44,059 bases of DNA from JAOABC01 sp041287495 (lineage in GTDB: Bacteria; Aquificota; Aquificia; Aquificales; Hydrogenothermaceae). Made by a program: the position numbers and the translations under genes. How positions within the stretch are numbered: position 1 is the first letter of the stretch; every line of letters starts with the position of its first letter. Under the pieces are notes generated by a model, which was given only the letters and a program-made list of their open reading frames with translations, was not told the origin of the DNA and ran no database searches. Below, one piece after another: positions 32,977 to 40,459 of the stretch. The DNA lies in the NCBI GenBank assembly GCA_041287495.1, contig JBEULE010000020.1, positions 1-44,059 of the forward strand. Reading direction: 5' to 3'.

Positions 32977-34067
32977 ATTATGTCTCCATCTTTCACTATG
33001 TAATCTTTTCCTTCTATTCTTACTACTCCCAGTTCCTTAGCTTTTTGCATGGAGCCTATCTTTATAAAATCCTCATAATTTATTACTTCTGCAGCGATAA
33101 AACCTCTCTCTATATCTGAATGTATCTCTCCGGCTGCTTGGGGTGCTTTTGTGCCTTTTTTGATAGTCCATGCTCTTGCTTCCTTCTCTCCGGCTGTAAA
33201 GTAAGTTATCAGATCCAAAAGTTCATATCCGGTTCTTATCATTCTGTTTAATCCTGGTTCTTCTAACCCTAATGCATTTAAAAACTCTATCCTCTCTTCT
33301 TTCGGAAGTTCTACTAATTCTTGCTCTACTTTACCACATAAAGCTACTACCGGAGCACCTTCTTTTTCTGCTTTTTCTTTTATCTGTTGTAGATATATAT
33401 TTCCCTCACCATACGGAAGGTCTTCCTCTGGAATATTTGCCACATACATTATAGGTTTTATAGTTAATGGATATAACGTTCTTGTGAGCCAATTTATCTC
33501 TTCTTCTTCAAATTTATCAAGGTGAAGTCTAAGAGGTTGTAAATCTTCAAGGATAGCTTTAGCTTTTTCAAGAACTTGAACTTCAAATTTTGCCTCTTTA
33601 CTTCCGGTTTTCGCCGCCTTTGAGGACTTTTCGTATCTCTTCTCTATAGATTGGAGGTCTGCAAGTATAAGCTCTGTTTCTATAATCTCTGCATCTCTTA
33701 CTGGATTTACAGAACCTTCAACATGCACTATATCTTCATCATCAAAACATCTCACTACATGGGCTATAGCAGATACATTTCTTATATTTGCCAAAAACTG
33801 GTTTCCTAATCCTTCTCCTTTACTTGCACCTCTGACGAGTCCTGCAATATCAACAAACTCAATTGTAGCTGGAACTATACTCTTACTCTTTTCAAGTTCT
33901 GCTATCTTATAAAGTCTCTCATCGGGAACATTAACTATTCCAACATTTGGGTCAATTGTGCAAAAAGGATAATTCGCAACAGATGCCTTTCCTGTCTCTG
34001 TTAAAGCATTAAATATGGTAGATTTACCAACATTAGGAAGTCCAACTATACCAACGTTCATTTTCAT
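32955..34067 (-). CDS. ychF: Redox/ribosome-associated GTPase YchF (OLA1 family)
   Basis: Obg-like P-loop ATPase/GTPase that binds ribosomes. 370 aa, full length. G1 GLPNVGKSTIFNAL is near residues 9-22, G3 DIAGLVRGASKGEGLGNQFL near 73-92 with the YchF-specific continuation, and a coiled-coil segment lies about 135-175. The C-terminal TGS domain (AGEKEARAWTIKKGTKAPQAAG onward, about 290-366) is present. Two ATGs (34067 and 34061) compete at the start, and neither has a strong ribosome binding site. The next gene upstream is a small unknown protein 6 bp away. Confidence 0.95.
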   Translation of the reverse strand: MKMNVGIVGLPNVGKSTIFNALTETGKASVANYPFCTIDPNVGIVNVPDERLYKIAELEKSKSIVPATIEFVDIAGLVRGASKGEGLGNQFLANIRNVSAIAHVVRCFDDEDIVHVEGSVNPVRDAEIIETELILADLQSIEKRYEKSSKAAKTGSKEAKFEVQVLEKAKAILEDLQPLRLHLDKFEEEEINWLTRTLYPLTIKPIMYVANIPEEDLPYGEGNIYLQQIKEKAEKEGAPVVALCGKVEQELVELPKEERIEFLNALGLEEPGLNRMIRTGYELLDLITYFTAGEKEARAWTIKKGTKAPQAAGEIHSDIERGFIAAEVINYEDFIKIGSMQKAKELGVVRIEGKDYIVKDGDIIYFRFNV

Positions 34068-34073
34068 TTTCTT

Positions 34074-34325
34074 CTATACCACCTCATAATCTGTTAAAAT
34101 TTTTAATCGGGTAACTAAATTATCCTCATCTAAAAATAGTGCAACTTTTCTTTCTTCCGGAATTTCATATATAAATTTAATTTTTCCATCTTTTAAAAAT
34201 CTAATAAATATATCAACTTTTTTTCCATCTTTATAACCACTTAGCCATATCTCATTTTTATGTGTAAAAAGGGCAAAACCTTTATCAGAGCTCAATCTAC
34301 TGACAAACTCTAAAACTTTTTCCAT
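34074..34325 (-). CDS. Small protein of unknown function upstream of ychF
   Basis: 83-aa mixed alpha/beta protein, not recognised. It has an FVSRLSSDKGFALFTHKNEIW start and then strand-like repeats (KDGKKVDIFIRF, KDGKIKFIYEI). The frame reaches a TTG at 34340, but AGGAGG is only 4-5 nt before the ATG at 34325, so the ATG is used. The gene is 6 bp ahead of ychF and probably forms an operon with it. Its promoter region faces that of the AEC transporter. Confidence 0.68.
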   Translation of the reverse strand: MEKVLEFVSRLSSDKGFALFTHKNEIWLSGYKDGKKVDIFIRFLKDGKIKFIYEIPEERKVALFLDEDNLVTRLKILTDYEVV

Positions 34326-34370
34326 GATACCTCCTGACAAAAATATTATTTTATCATAAAAACCTTGTAT

Positions 34371-34382
34371 TATAATATTCAG
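34371..34382 (+). promoter_or_regulatory. -10 box placed for leaderless transcription of the AEC transporter gene
   Basis: TATAAT at 34371-34376 ends 6 nt before the ATG at 34383. The usual transcription start falls on the A of the start codon, and no Shine-Dalgarno sequence exists. This is the same geometry as upstream of the glycosylase gene at 14418. No strong -35 is seen. Confidence 0.5.
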
Positions 34383-35303
34383 ATGAGTTTATACGAAAAT
34401 TTAGTAGCTATAATTTTTTTCTTCTCTTTAGGATATATTTTTGTTAGGTTTAGGATATTTCCTGCTGAATACTCTAAAGCATTTACAGATTTTATTATAA
34501 ATGTAGGATTTCCTGGACTTGTGTTTTACAATATCTACAACCTTAAATTTAGCTCTGATGTTATATTTATATTATTTGCTGGTTATGTTGTTATCTTTAT
34601 ATCTCTTTTAACATCCTTTTATATAGGTAAGTGGTTGAGATTTAATCGGCAAACTTTAAGCTCTTTTATACTTGTATCTTCGTTTGGCAATACTGGATTC
34701 TTAGGGTATCCGTTTGTATTATCACTATATGGTGAGGAAGGTTTAAGATATGCTGTTATTTTTGATCAACTTGCCATGTTTTTACCTATATATCTTTTAG
34801 CTCCTTTTATAGTTGCTTATGGAAAGGGGGAGAAGAGATTTAATTTAGATTTTAAGAAGATTCTCCTTTTTCCTCCCTTTATAGCTATGTTTATAGCCGT
34901 TATCTTAAAGCCTTTTACTGTTCCTACTTTGGTTTTAAATATTTCTCAAACTCTCGGAAAAACTGTAATACCTTTGATTTTATTTTCTGTTGGTATGAAT
35001 TTGAGATTTTCCTCTTTGAAAGAGAGATTAAGGGATATATCTCTTGTCATATTTATAAAAAATTTCATACTGTCGTTTATACTTTTGGGGTTTGTATGTA
35101 TTGCTATAGGTCAGATATCTCTATCTTGGAAAGTGGCAATTATAGAGACCTCTATGCCTCCTATGGTTCTTGCTTCTATATTTGTTATAAACGCAAATCT
35201 TGATAAGGACCTTGCTGTTTCATCAGTTGCAACTGGAATCTTGGTAAGTTTTCTTTCTGTGCCGTTTTTCTATTTTCTAATTGAAATGTGTGGTAAATTA
35301 TAA
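34383..35303 (+). CDS. AEC-family (auxin efflux carrier-like) transporter
   Basis: 306-aa membrane protein with about 10 hydrophobic helices. The pattern VGFPGLVFYNI (early helix), SFGNTGFLGYPFVLSLYG (near 95-112) and the late VCIAIGQISLSWKVAIIETSMPPMV region is typical of bacterial AEC/MdcF-type permeases, which move dicarboxylates such as malate or malonate. The open frame extends to a TTG at 34365, but that would place the -10 box inside the gene, so the ATG at 34383 is used. A cysteine desulfurase starts 2 bp after the stop. Confidence 0.85.
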   Translation: MSLYENLVAIIFFFSLGYIFVRFRIFPAEYSKAFTDFIINVGFPGLVFYNIYNLKFSSDVIFILFAGYVVIFISLLTSFYIGKWLRFNRQTLSSFILVSSFGNTGFLGYPFVLSLYGEEGLRYAVIFDQLAMFLPIYLLAPFIVAYGKGEKRFNLDFKKILLFPPFIAMFIAVILKPFTVPTLVLNISQTLGKTVIPLILFSVGMNLRFSSLKERLRDISLVIFIKNFILSFILLGFVCIAIGQISLSWKVAIIETSMPPMVLASIFVINANLDKDLAVSSVATGILVSFLSVPFFYFLIEMCGKL

Positions 35304-35305
35304 TT

Positions 35306-36436
35306 ATGATTTATTTTGACAGTGCTGCTACAACACCGGTTTTTAAAGAAGTTTTACAGAATTTAAACCATTACTATAGAGATTACTTTGCAAATCCTAA
35401 CTCTATCCATAAAGAGGGACAGAAAGCTCGGCAGCTAATAGAAAAATCAAGGTTTTACATATCAGAAGTGATAGGTTGTAAAGATGATGAAATTTTCTTT
35501 ACCTCCTGTGCTACGGAAAGTAATAACACAGTTATATTTGGTGTTGCAGAAAAATTTTCCCATAAAAACAAAATACTTGTATCTCCTGTTGAACATAAAT
35601 CTGTTTTAATACCTTTAAGACAGCTCATAAAAAGAGGATTTAAAGTAGAGTTTTTAAAAGTAGATATAGATGGAAAGGTTGATATTGACTATCTCAAAAA
35701 GTCTATAGATGAGAAAACATCTCTCGTTGTTGTTATACATGGAAACAACGAGACTGGTATTTTACAGGATATTGAGAATATAGGTAAAATCTGTAAAGAA
35801 AAAGATGTACTATTCTTTACGGATGTAGTTCAATCTTTTTTAAAAGAAGATATAAACATAGAGTATATAGATTTTTTATCTATTTCTGGACATAAAATTA
35901 ATGCTCCAAAAGGAGTAGGACTACTATATAAAAGAAAAGATATAGATATTTCTCCTCTAATCTACGGTGGTGGGCAGGAAAAAGGTTTAAGGTCAGGTAC
36001 AGAGAATGTTCAGCTGATAGGGGCATTTGCAGATTCAGTTAGAATTTGGAAACAAAACTCTCAGGATTTTATAAAAAATTTAAGAGAAGTCAGAGAAAGA
36101 TTTGAGTCTAAGATTAAAGAATATATCCCTCAGATTCAGATTGTAGGAGAAAATGTAAGAAGATTACCTCACATATCAAATGTTATATTTCCAAATGTAG
36201 ATGCACAGTCTATAATAATGGCTCTTGATAGTGAAGGGATATGTGTATCTTCCGGTTCCGCCTGTTCTTCCGGAACACCTACACCATCCCATGTTTTACT
36301 ATCAATGGGATATTCACAGAAGAAAGCTCTTTCCTCTGTAAGATTTTCCTTCGGTATTTACAACACTTTAGAAGAGGTAGATTTTGCCATAGAGAAAATA
36401 AAGGAAACTTATCTACAACTTTCAACGTTCTTTTAG
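35306..36436 (+). CDS. Cysteine desulfurase (NifS/IscS family, group I-like)
   Basis: 376-aa PLP enzyme that takes sulfur from cysteine as a persulfide for iron-sulfur clusters, tRNA thiolation or sulfur carriers. The N-terminus YFDSAATTPV, Lys197 (SISGHKINAPKG) and the GGGQEKGLRSGTENV loop are canonical. The active-site Cys320 sits in SSGSACSSGTPTPSHVLLSMG, the long flexible loop of the IscS/NifS type. No iscU or nifU neighbour is present, so its client is not evident. The ATG has only a weak upstream GGT, suggesting coupling to the AEC gene. Its 3' end overlaps flgM by 15 bp. Confidence 0.93.
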   Translation: MIYFDSAATTPVFKEVLQNLNHYYRDYFANPNSIHKEGQKARQLIEKSRFYISEVIGCKDDEIFFTSCATESNNTVIFGVAEKFSHKNKILVSPVEHKSVLIPLRQLIKRGFKVEFLKVDIDGKVDIDYLKKSIDEKTSLVVVIHGNNETGILQDIENIGKICKEKDVLFFTDVVQSFLKEDINIEYIDFLSISGHKINAPKGVGLLYKRKDIDISPLIYGGGQEKGLRSGTENVQLIGAFADSVRIWKQNSQDFIKNLREVRERFESKIKEYIPQIQIVGENVRRLPHISNVIFPNVDAQSIIMALDSEGICVSSGSACSSGTPTPSHVLLSMGYSQKKALSSVRFSFGIYNTLEEVDFAIEKIKETYLQLSTFF

Positions 36437-36607
36437 AATTTTTAACATCTTATCAACAACCTCTTCTACTGGAACGTTATACTCTCCTTTTTCTATCATT
36501 TCTTTAATCTTCTCAAGTTTATCTTGTCTCAAGTTATACTCCTTTTGAAGAATTTTTAAAATTTCTTCCAAATTTTTATTCCTCAATTTATCATAAATAT
36601 CGTCCAT
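36422..36607 (-). CDS. flgM: Anti-sigma-28 factor FlgM
   Basis: 61-aa protein whose C-terminal half, KLEKIKEMIEKGEYNVPVEE followed by VVDKMLKIL, is the FlgM sigma-28-binding signature (I..aI..G.Y.vd...vA.k.l). FlgM holds FliA inactive until the flagellar hook is complete and FlgM is exported. At 61 aa it is shorter than typical FlgM (about 85-100), with little of the unfolded N-terminus. The ATG at 36607 has AGAGG 10 nt upstream; a TTG three codons earlier would overlap the ribosome binding site. A sigma-28-type promoter precedes it. No other flagellar gene is in the window. Confidence 0.8.
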   Translation of the reverse strand: MDDIYDKLRNKNLEEILKILQKEYNLRQDKLEKIKEMIEKGEYNVPVEEVVDKMLKILKER

Positions 36608-36621
36608 GAAAATCAATCCTC

Positions 36622-36651
36622 TTTAAACTGCTAACTACTTTTCGGTATAAT
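36622..36651 (+). promoter_or_regulatory. Candidate housekeeping promoter for tsaB
   Basis: TTTAAA at 36622-36627, an 18-bp spacer, then TATAAT at 36646-36651. The start point would be near 36658, 19 nt before tsaB, with GAGGTG as the ribosome binding site. It overlaps the flgM sigma-28 promoter on the opposite strand. Confidence 0.45.
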
Positions 36652-36665
36652 TTTTTAAAAATTTA
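36639..36665 (-). promoter_or_regulatory. Predicted sigma-28 (FliA) promoter for flgM
   Basis: On the minus strand: TAAATTTT (36665-36658; 7 of 8 to TAAAGTTT), exactly 11 bp, then ACCGAAAA (36646-36639; 6 of 8 to GCCGATAA). The start point would be near 36632, leaving a 25-nt leader with the AGAGG site before flgM. This fits known FliA control of flgM in other bacteria. Confidence 0.6.
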
Positions 36666-36676
36666 GTGAGGTGTAG

Positions 36677-37279
36677 ATGATTTTAAGTATAGATACTTTC
36701 TCAGATAACTTTTCTGTAGCTGTTATTACACGGGATAAAAAAGTTCTATCTTCTGTTAGTAGTTTAAAGCCAAAACCTTTTTCTGAAATTTTGATAGGTA
36801 AGATAGATGAAGTCTTAAAAAATGCTTCCGTTGATAAACATCACATAACTGCAGTAGTAGTAAATAAAGGTCCTGGCTCTAACACAGGTTTAAGGGTAGG
36901 TGTTATCACTGCCAAAACTATTTCCTACTCTCTAAACATCCCCATATACGCATACGAAAGCCTTGATGCTATGGCTTATATATATAGACACTTCTGCGGC
37001 AAGGTTGTTCCAGTTATAAATATCGGAAAAGGAAAGGTTATGTATAAAATATTTAAAAATGGTGATATAGTTGAAAATCTAACAGCTGAGGAAATAGATA
37101 ACTTTATATCAAAATTTAAAGATGCAGATGAGTATTTAATAGTAGAGAAAAATCTTAATTTTAACTTTCGTAACTCTCAAACTCTGATATATCCACTTTC
37201 TATTACAGGAGCCATTTACAGTTTAGATAGGGACCTAAAAGCTGATGTTATGTGGCTTGAGCCTATCTACCATGACTGA
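36677..37279 (+). CDS. tsaB: tRNA threonylcarbamoyladenosine biosynthesis protein TsaB
   Basis: Inactive Kae1-like paralogue that scaffolds TsaD and TsaE in t6A37 synthesis on ANN-decoding tRNAs. 200 aa. It begins ILSIDTFSDNFSVAVI and has the family core VVNKGPGSNTGLRVGVITAK (60-79), ahead of YAYESLDAMAY. The ASKHA metal-binding histidines of TsaD are absent, as expected for TsaB. GAGGTG is just upstream of the ATG. It converges on tadA, another tRNA-modifying gene, with a 13-bp overlap. Confidence 0.9.
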   Translation: MILSIDTFSDNFSVAVITRDKKVLSSVSSLKPKPFSEILIGKIDEVLKNASVDKHHITAVVVNKGPGSNTGLRVGVITAKTISYSLNIPIYAYESLDAMAYIYRHFCGKVVPVINIGKGKVMYKIFKNGDIVENLTAEEIDNFISKFKDADEYLIVEKNLNFNFRNSQTLIYPLSITGAIYSLDRDLKADVMWLEPIYHD

Positions 37280-37731
37280 TTTTTTCTTTTAGTTTTAAAA
37301 AACTTTTTAAGTAATTCAGAAAATCTATCATCTGGCATATAACTATACTTTGGAGTGTATGGAAACCTGTTACCATCAAATAAATTACACTTTGTTATTA
37401 CGACCCCCTCTTTTTCATTTATTGCCCCAAAGTAAACTTTGCTTATCCTCGCCTGAATTATGGCACCGCTACACATAAGACAAGGCTCTAATGTTATGTA
37501 TATACTACAGCCATCAAGTCTATAACTGTTTAATCTTTTACAAGCTTTTTCTATTGCTAAAATTTCTGCATGATAAAGGGCATTACTTTTTGTTATTCTC
37601 TGATTGTGAGCTTTTGAGATAATCTCACCATCTTTTACTATAACAGCTCCTATCGGCACTTCATCTTTCTCAAAAGCTTTAACCGCTTCTTGATATGCTA
37701 AATCAAAAAACTTTTTATGATCTTTCAACAT
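37267..37731 (-). CDS. tadA: tRNA-specific adenosine deaminase TadA
   Basis: Zinc deaminase that makes inosine at the wobble position of tRNAArg(ACG). 154 aa. The catalytic HAE is His54-Glu56 (YHAEILAIEKA) and the remaining zinc ligands are Cys84 and Cys87 in LEPCLMCSGAI. The following ARISKVYFGA is the TadA-specific continuation. It overlaps the end of the upstream nnr gene by 17 bp and is the last gene of the long minus-strand run from exbB. Confidence 0.95.
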   Translation of the reverse strand: MLKDHKKFFDLAYQEAVKAFEKDEVPIGAVIVKDGEIISKAHNQRITKSNALYHAEILAIEKACKRLNSYRLDGCSIYITLEPCLMCSGAIIQARISKVYFGAINEKEGVVITKCNLFDGNRFPYTPKYSYMPDDRFSELLKKFFKTKRKNQSW

Positions 37732-39235
37732 CTATAAACTCCAGTAAATCGGTAGCTTTTAATCCTTCCTGTCCATATCTCTCAGATGCCAAATCTCCAG
37801 CTTTCCCATGTGTATAAACGGCAAGTTTTAAAGCTTCTTCCACTGGTAATCTATTTAGAAGAGATGCCACTATACCTGCAAGGATATCTCCTGTTCCGGC
37901 TGTTGCCATTCCCGGATTTCCGGTTATATTATAGAAAATCTTTCCCTCCGGAGTTCCTATCATCATTCTTGAAAATTTAACTATCAGATAACTATTAGTT
38001 TCTCTACAAAAATCAATGGTTATATCTTCCATATTATTAAAAATCTCATCGGATTTATATCCAGTAAGTCTCGAAAATTCACCTATATGAGGGGTCAAAA
38101 CGGTAGGGAAATCTCTGCTTCTTAGTTTCTCTTTCCAATTATCAATATTTACTAAATTGTTTATACCATCTGCATCTATGACGATAGGTTTGTTTACTGT
38201 AATCAATCTTTCCATCAACTCTTTACAGCCTTCAGATATCCCCATTCCCATACCTACTGCAACAGAAGAAACTTTTAACCTTTTCAAGATATCTAATATA
38301 GGGATATCTCTATCAAAAAAACCATCTTTTGACTTTACAGGAAAACTCATCTCCTCTATAAGGTTTATCTCTATAATCTGATTTATGGAATCCGGAACTA
38401 CAGCTGTAACTAATCCACTTCCTGACCTACTTGCAGATTTACAGGCCATTACTACTGCTCCGGATTTTCCCACACTTCCACCAATTACAGCTACATGTCC
38501 GAAGGTGTATTTATGCCCGGTTTTCTCTCTCTTTGGAAATGTTAGTATCTGCGGAGTGATTATAAATCTGTTTATATCTGAAGCATACTTATCATTTAAA
38601 CCTATATCACACAGGATAACCTCACCACATTTTTCTGCCACTGGATAGAGAATATGACAGGGCTTTTTATATCCAAAGGTTACAGTAATATCAGCTTTTA
38701 CAGAAGGTTCATAAACTTTATGGGAATCAGCATCTACTCCGGATGGTATATCTATACTTATAACTTTTTTTCCAAATCTGTTTATTAAATCAATAACTTC
38801 TGCCTTATATCCCTTAACAGGAGCTTTAAATCCTGTTCCAAATATACAATCAACTATCACATCAGATTTTCTTAAGCTTTCCTGTAAAATCTCTAAATTA
38901 TCTACAGTTATAAAAACCGGTTCCAAACCAAAATTTCTCAGTATCTCTACATTTTTTCTGTTGTCTTGTGATAAATTATCAAAAGAGTTAGATAGAATTA
39001 AGACATCTACATTTTTAGAGTATCTATAAAGATACCTTGCAACTACAAGACCATCTCCTCCGTTATTTCCACTTCCACATATTACCGTAAAATTATCTTT
39101 ATCAAAAAATCTATCCTTAATAACTTCAAAGGCACACCTTCCAGCATTTTCCATAAGGACAAGGGAAGGTATGCCGGTTTCTTCTATTGTTTTTTTATCT
39201 ACTTGAGATATCTCATCACTTTTTAGTAATCTCAT
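37715..39235 (-). CDS. nnrD: Bifunctional NAD(P)H-hydrate repair enzyme (epimerase + dehydratase)
   Basis: 506-aa fusion that repairs hydrated NAD(P)H. The N-terminal YjeF_N epimerase domain (about 1-210) has VICGSGNNGGDGLVVARYL and IFGTGFKAPVKG. The C-terminal ribokinase-like ADP-dependent dehydratase domain (about 225-500) has HKYTFGHVAVIGGS, the acidic DADGINN, TPHIGEFSRLTG, and the nucleotide loop GNPGMATAGTGDILAGIVASLL. The ATG overlaps the elbB stop (ATGA). Metabolite repair is especially relevant at high temperature, where NADH hydration is faster. Confidence 0.95.
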   Translation of the reverse strand: MRLLKSDEISQVDKKTIEETGIPSLVLMENAGRCAFEVIKDRFFDKDNFTVICGSGNNGGDGLVVARYLYRYSKNVDVLILSNSFDNLSQDNRKNVEILRNFGLEPVFITVDNLEILQESLRKSDVIVDCIFGTGFKAPVKGYKAEVIDLINRFGKKVISIDIPSGVDADSHKVYEPSVKADITVTFGYKKPCHILYPVAEKCGEVILCDIGLNDKYASDINRFIITPQILTFPKREKTGHKYTFGHVAVIGGSVGKSGAVVMACKSASRSGSGLVTAVVPDSINQIIEINLIEEMSFPVKSKDGFFDRDIPILDILKRLKVSSVAVGMGMGISEGCKELMERLITVNKPIVIDADGINNLVNIDNWKEKLRSRDFPTVLTPHIGEFSRLTGYKSDEIFNNMEDITIDFCRETNSYLIVKFSRMMIGTPEGKIFYNITGNPGMATAGTGDILAGIVASLLNRLPVEEALKLAVYTHGKAGDLASERYGQEGLKATDLLEFIDVERS

Positions 39236-39888
39236 TGTTTTGCAAGTCTTATAACTTCGTTAACAAGTTTCTCAATTCCCTCTGCAACATCTTTTATAGA
39301 CCTTCCAAGCATGTAAGCAGGTGTTGTAACTATCTTATTCTCTTCATCTACTACCATCTCATTTACAGGACAAGACAGATGTTTTGCTCCCATATCTTCT
39401 ATGGCTTTAGCTACATCTATATCTGTTCCTATTGTAACAGTAGGATGGGCTTCTCTTAAAGCTGATGCCACTATTACAGGAGATATACATATAGCACCTA
39501 TAGGCTTCTTTGCTTTAAACATATCCACAAGTAATCTTTTTACCTGAGGTATAACCTCTGCCTCTGCTCCTTTTTCAAGAAAGTTAGAGAAATTTTTAGC
39601 TACTCCGTACCCACCTGGCATAATTAAACCATCAATATCTTCAGCTTTAACATCTTCTATATTTTTAATGTTTCCCCTTGCTATCCTTGCCGCTTCTACT
39701 AAAACATTTCTGGTTTCATTCATAGGTTCTCCGGTTAGATGATTAATAACATCCTTCTGGGGAATATCCGGTGCCATAATTACAGTTTCTACTCCTGCTT
39801 TATCAAGAAAGTATAGAGTCAAAGTTGCCTCGTGTATCTCTGCTCCATCAAAAACTCCACATCCAGCAAGTATAACTCCAATTTTCAT
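39232..39888 (-). CDS. elbB: ElbB-type DJ-1/PfpI superfamily glyoxalase
   Basis: 218-aa class I glutamine amidotransferase-like protein. GVILAGCGVFDGAEIHEATL (4-23) and the long MPGGYGVAKNFSNF segment with the nucleophile-elbow cysteine in AICISPVIVASAL are characteristic of ElbB, which has glyoxalase activity and is historically tied to isoprenoid synthesis. AGGT lies upstream of the ATG. It forms a chain with nnr (4-bp overlap), consistent with a shared damage-control function: reactive carbonyl removal beside NAD(P)HX repair. Confidence 0.9.
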   Translation of the reverse strand: MKIGVILAGCGVFDGAEIHEATLTLYFLDKAGVETVIMAPDIPQKDVINHLTGEPMNETRNVLVEAARIARGNIKNIEDVKAEDIDGLIMPGGYGVAKNFSNFLEKGAEAEVIPQVKRLLVDMFKAKKPIGAICISPVIVASALREAHPTVTIGTDIDVAKAIEDMGAKHLSCPVNEMVVDEENKIVTTPAYMLGRSIKDVAEGIEKLVNEVIRLAKQ

Positions 39889-39928
39889 TTCAACTTACCT
39901 CCATTATAGATATCAAAATTATTATATC

Positions 39929-40459
39929 CTATAAAAAGATATCTTCTCCAAAAGTAGATAAATCTATAAACTCATCTGAAGTTTCTATAAGCTCTTTTGC
40001 TACAGTTTGTCTAAATGCCGCAACCTCTACTTTTACACCTTTTGTCTGTAGATATCTCACTAAATCTTTAAAATCCCCATCTCCACTTACAAGAATTGCT
40101 ACATCTACTTTTTCAGCCATTGAAATAGCATCCATAGCTATTCCCATATCCCAGTCAGCCTTTACCGTGCTCCAGATTATACCGTTTTCATCTACTCTTT
40201 TAAATATTTTCGGCTCTTTTTCCTTAACTTGATATCCAATCTGTTTTAATGTGTGTATAAAACCTTTTTGGTCAACTCCTTGAAGCTTAACAAGGTATGC
40301 TATCGCCCTTATTAATACCCTACCGTTGATTAGCTTCTCTAATGTTTTTTCAAAATCCACTTTTCTATTAAATGTGTCCCGTGCAGAGTAGTATAGATTT
40401 TGAACGTCCATAAATACAGCTACCCTTTGGTTTTGGTATATTTTATAATTTTTTATCAT
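39929..40459 (-). CDS. NYN/LabA-like PIN-fold protein
   Basis: 176-aa NYN-domain protein (LabA/DUF88 type), a PIN-like fold expected to bind metal and RNA. The acidic motifs are complete: Asp18 in VFMDVQNLYYSA, the DWDMGIAMDAI segment near 104-114, and SGDGDFKDLV near 124-133. RNA cleavage or binding is likely, but the substrate is unknown. It begins directly after the radA stop (TAG then ATG) and has AGGAG inside the radA end. Confidence 0.87.
   Translation of the reverse strand: MIKNYKIYQNQRVAVFMDVQNLYYSARDTFNRKVDFEKTLEKLINGRVLIRAIAYLVKLQGVDQKGFIHTLKQIGYQVKEKEPKIFKRVDENGIIWSTVKADWDMGIAMDAISMAEKVDVAILVSGDGDFKDLVRYLQTKGVKVEVAAFRQTVAKELIETSDEFIDLSTFGEDIFL

Noticed and set aside
35299..35304. 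TATAAT just before the cysteine desulfurase gene as a leaderless promoter
   Set aside because: Only one base separates it from the ATG, too close for a transcript start; it spans the AEC stop codon and is probably chance.
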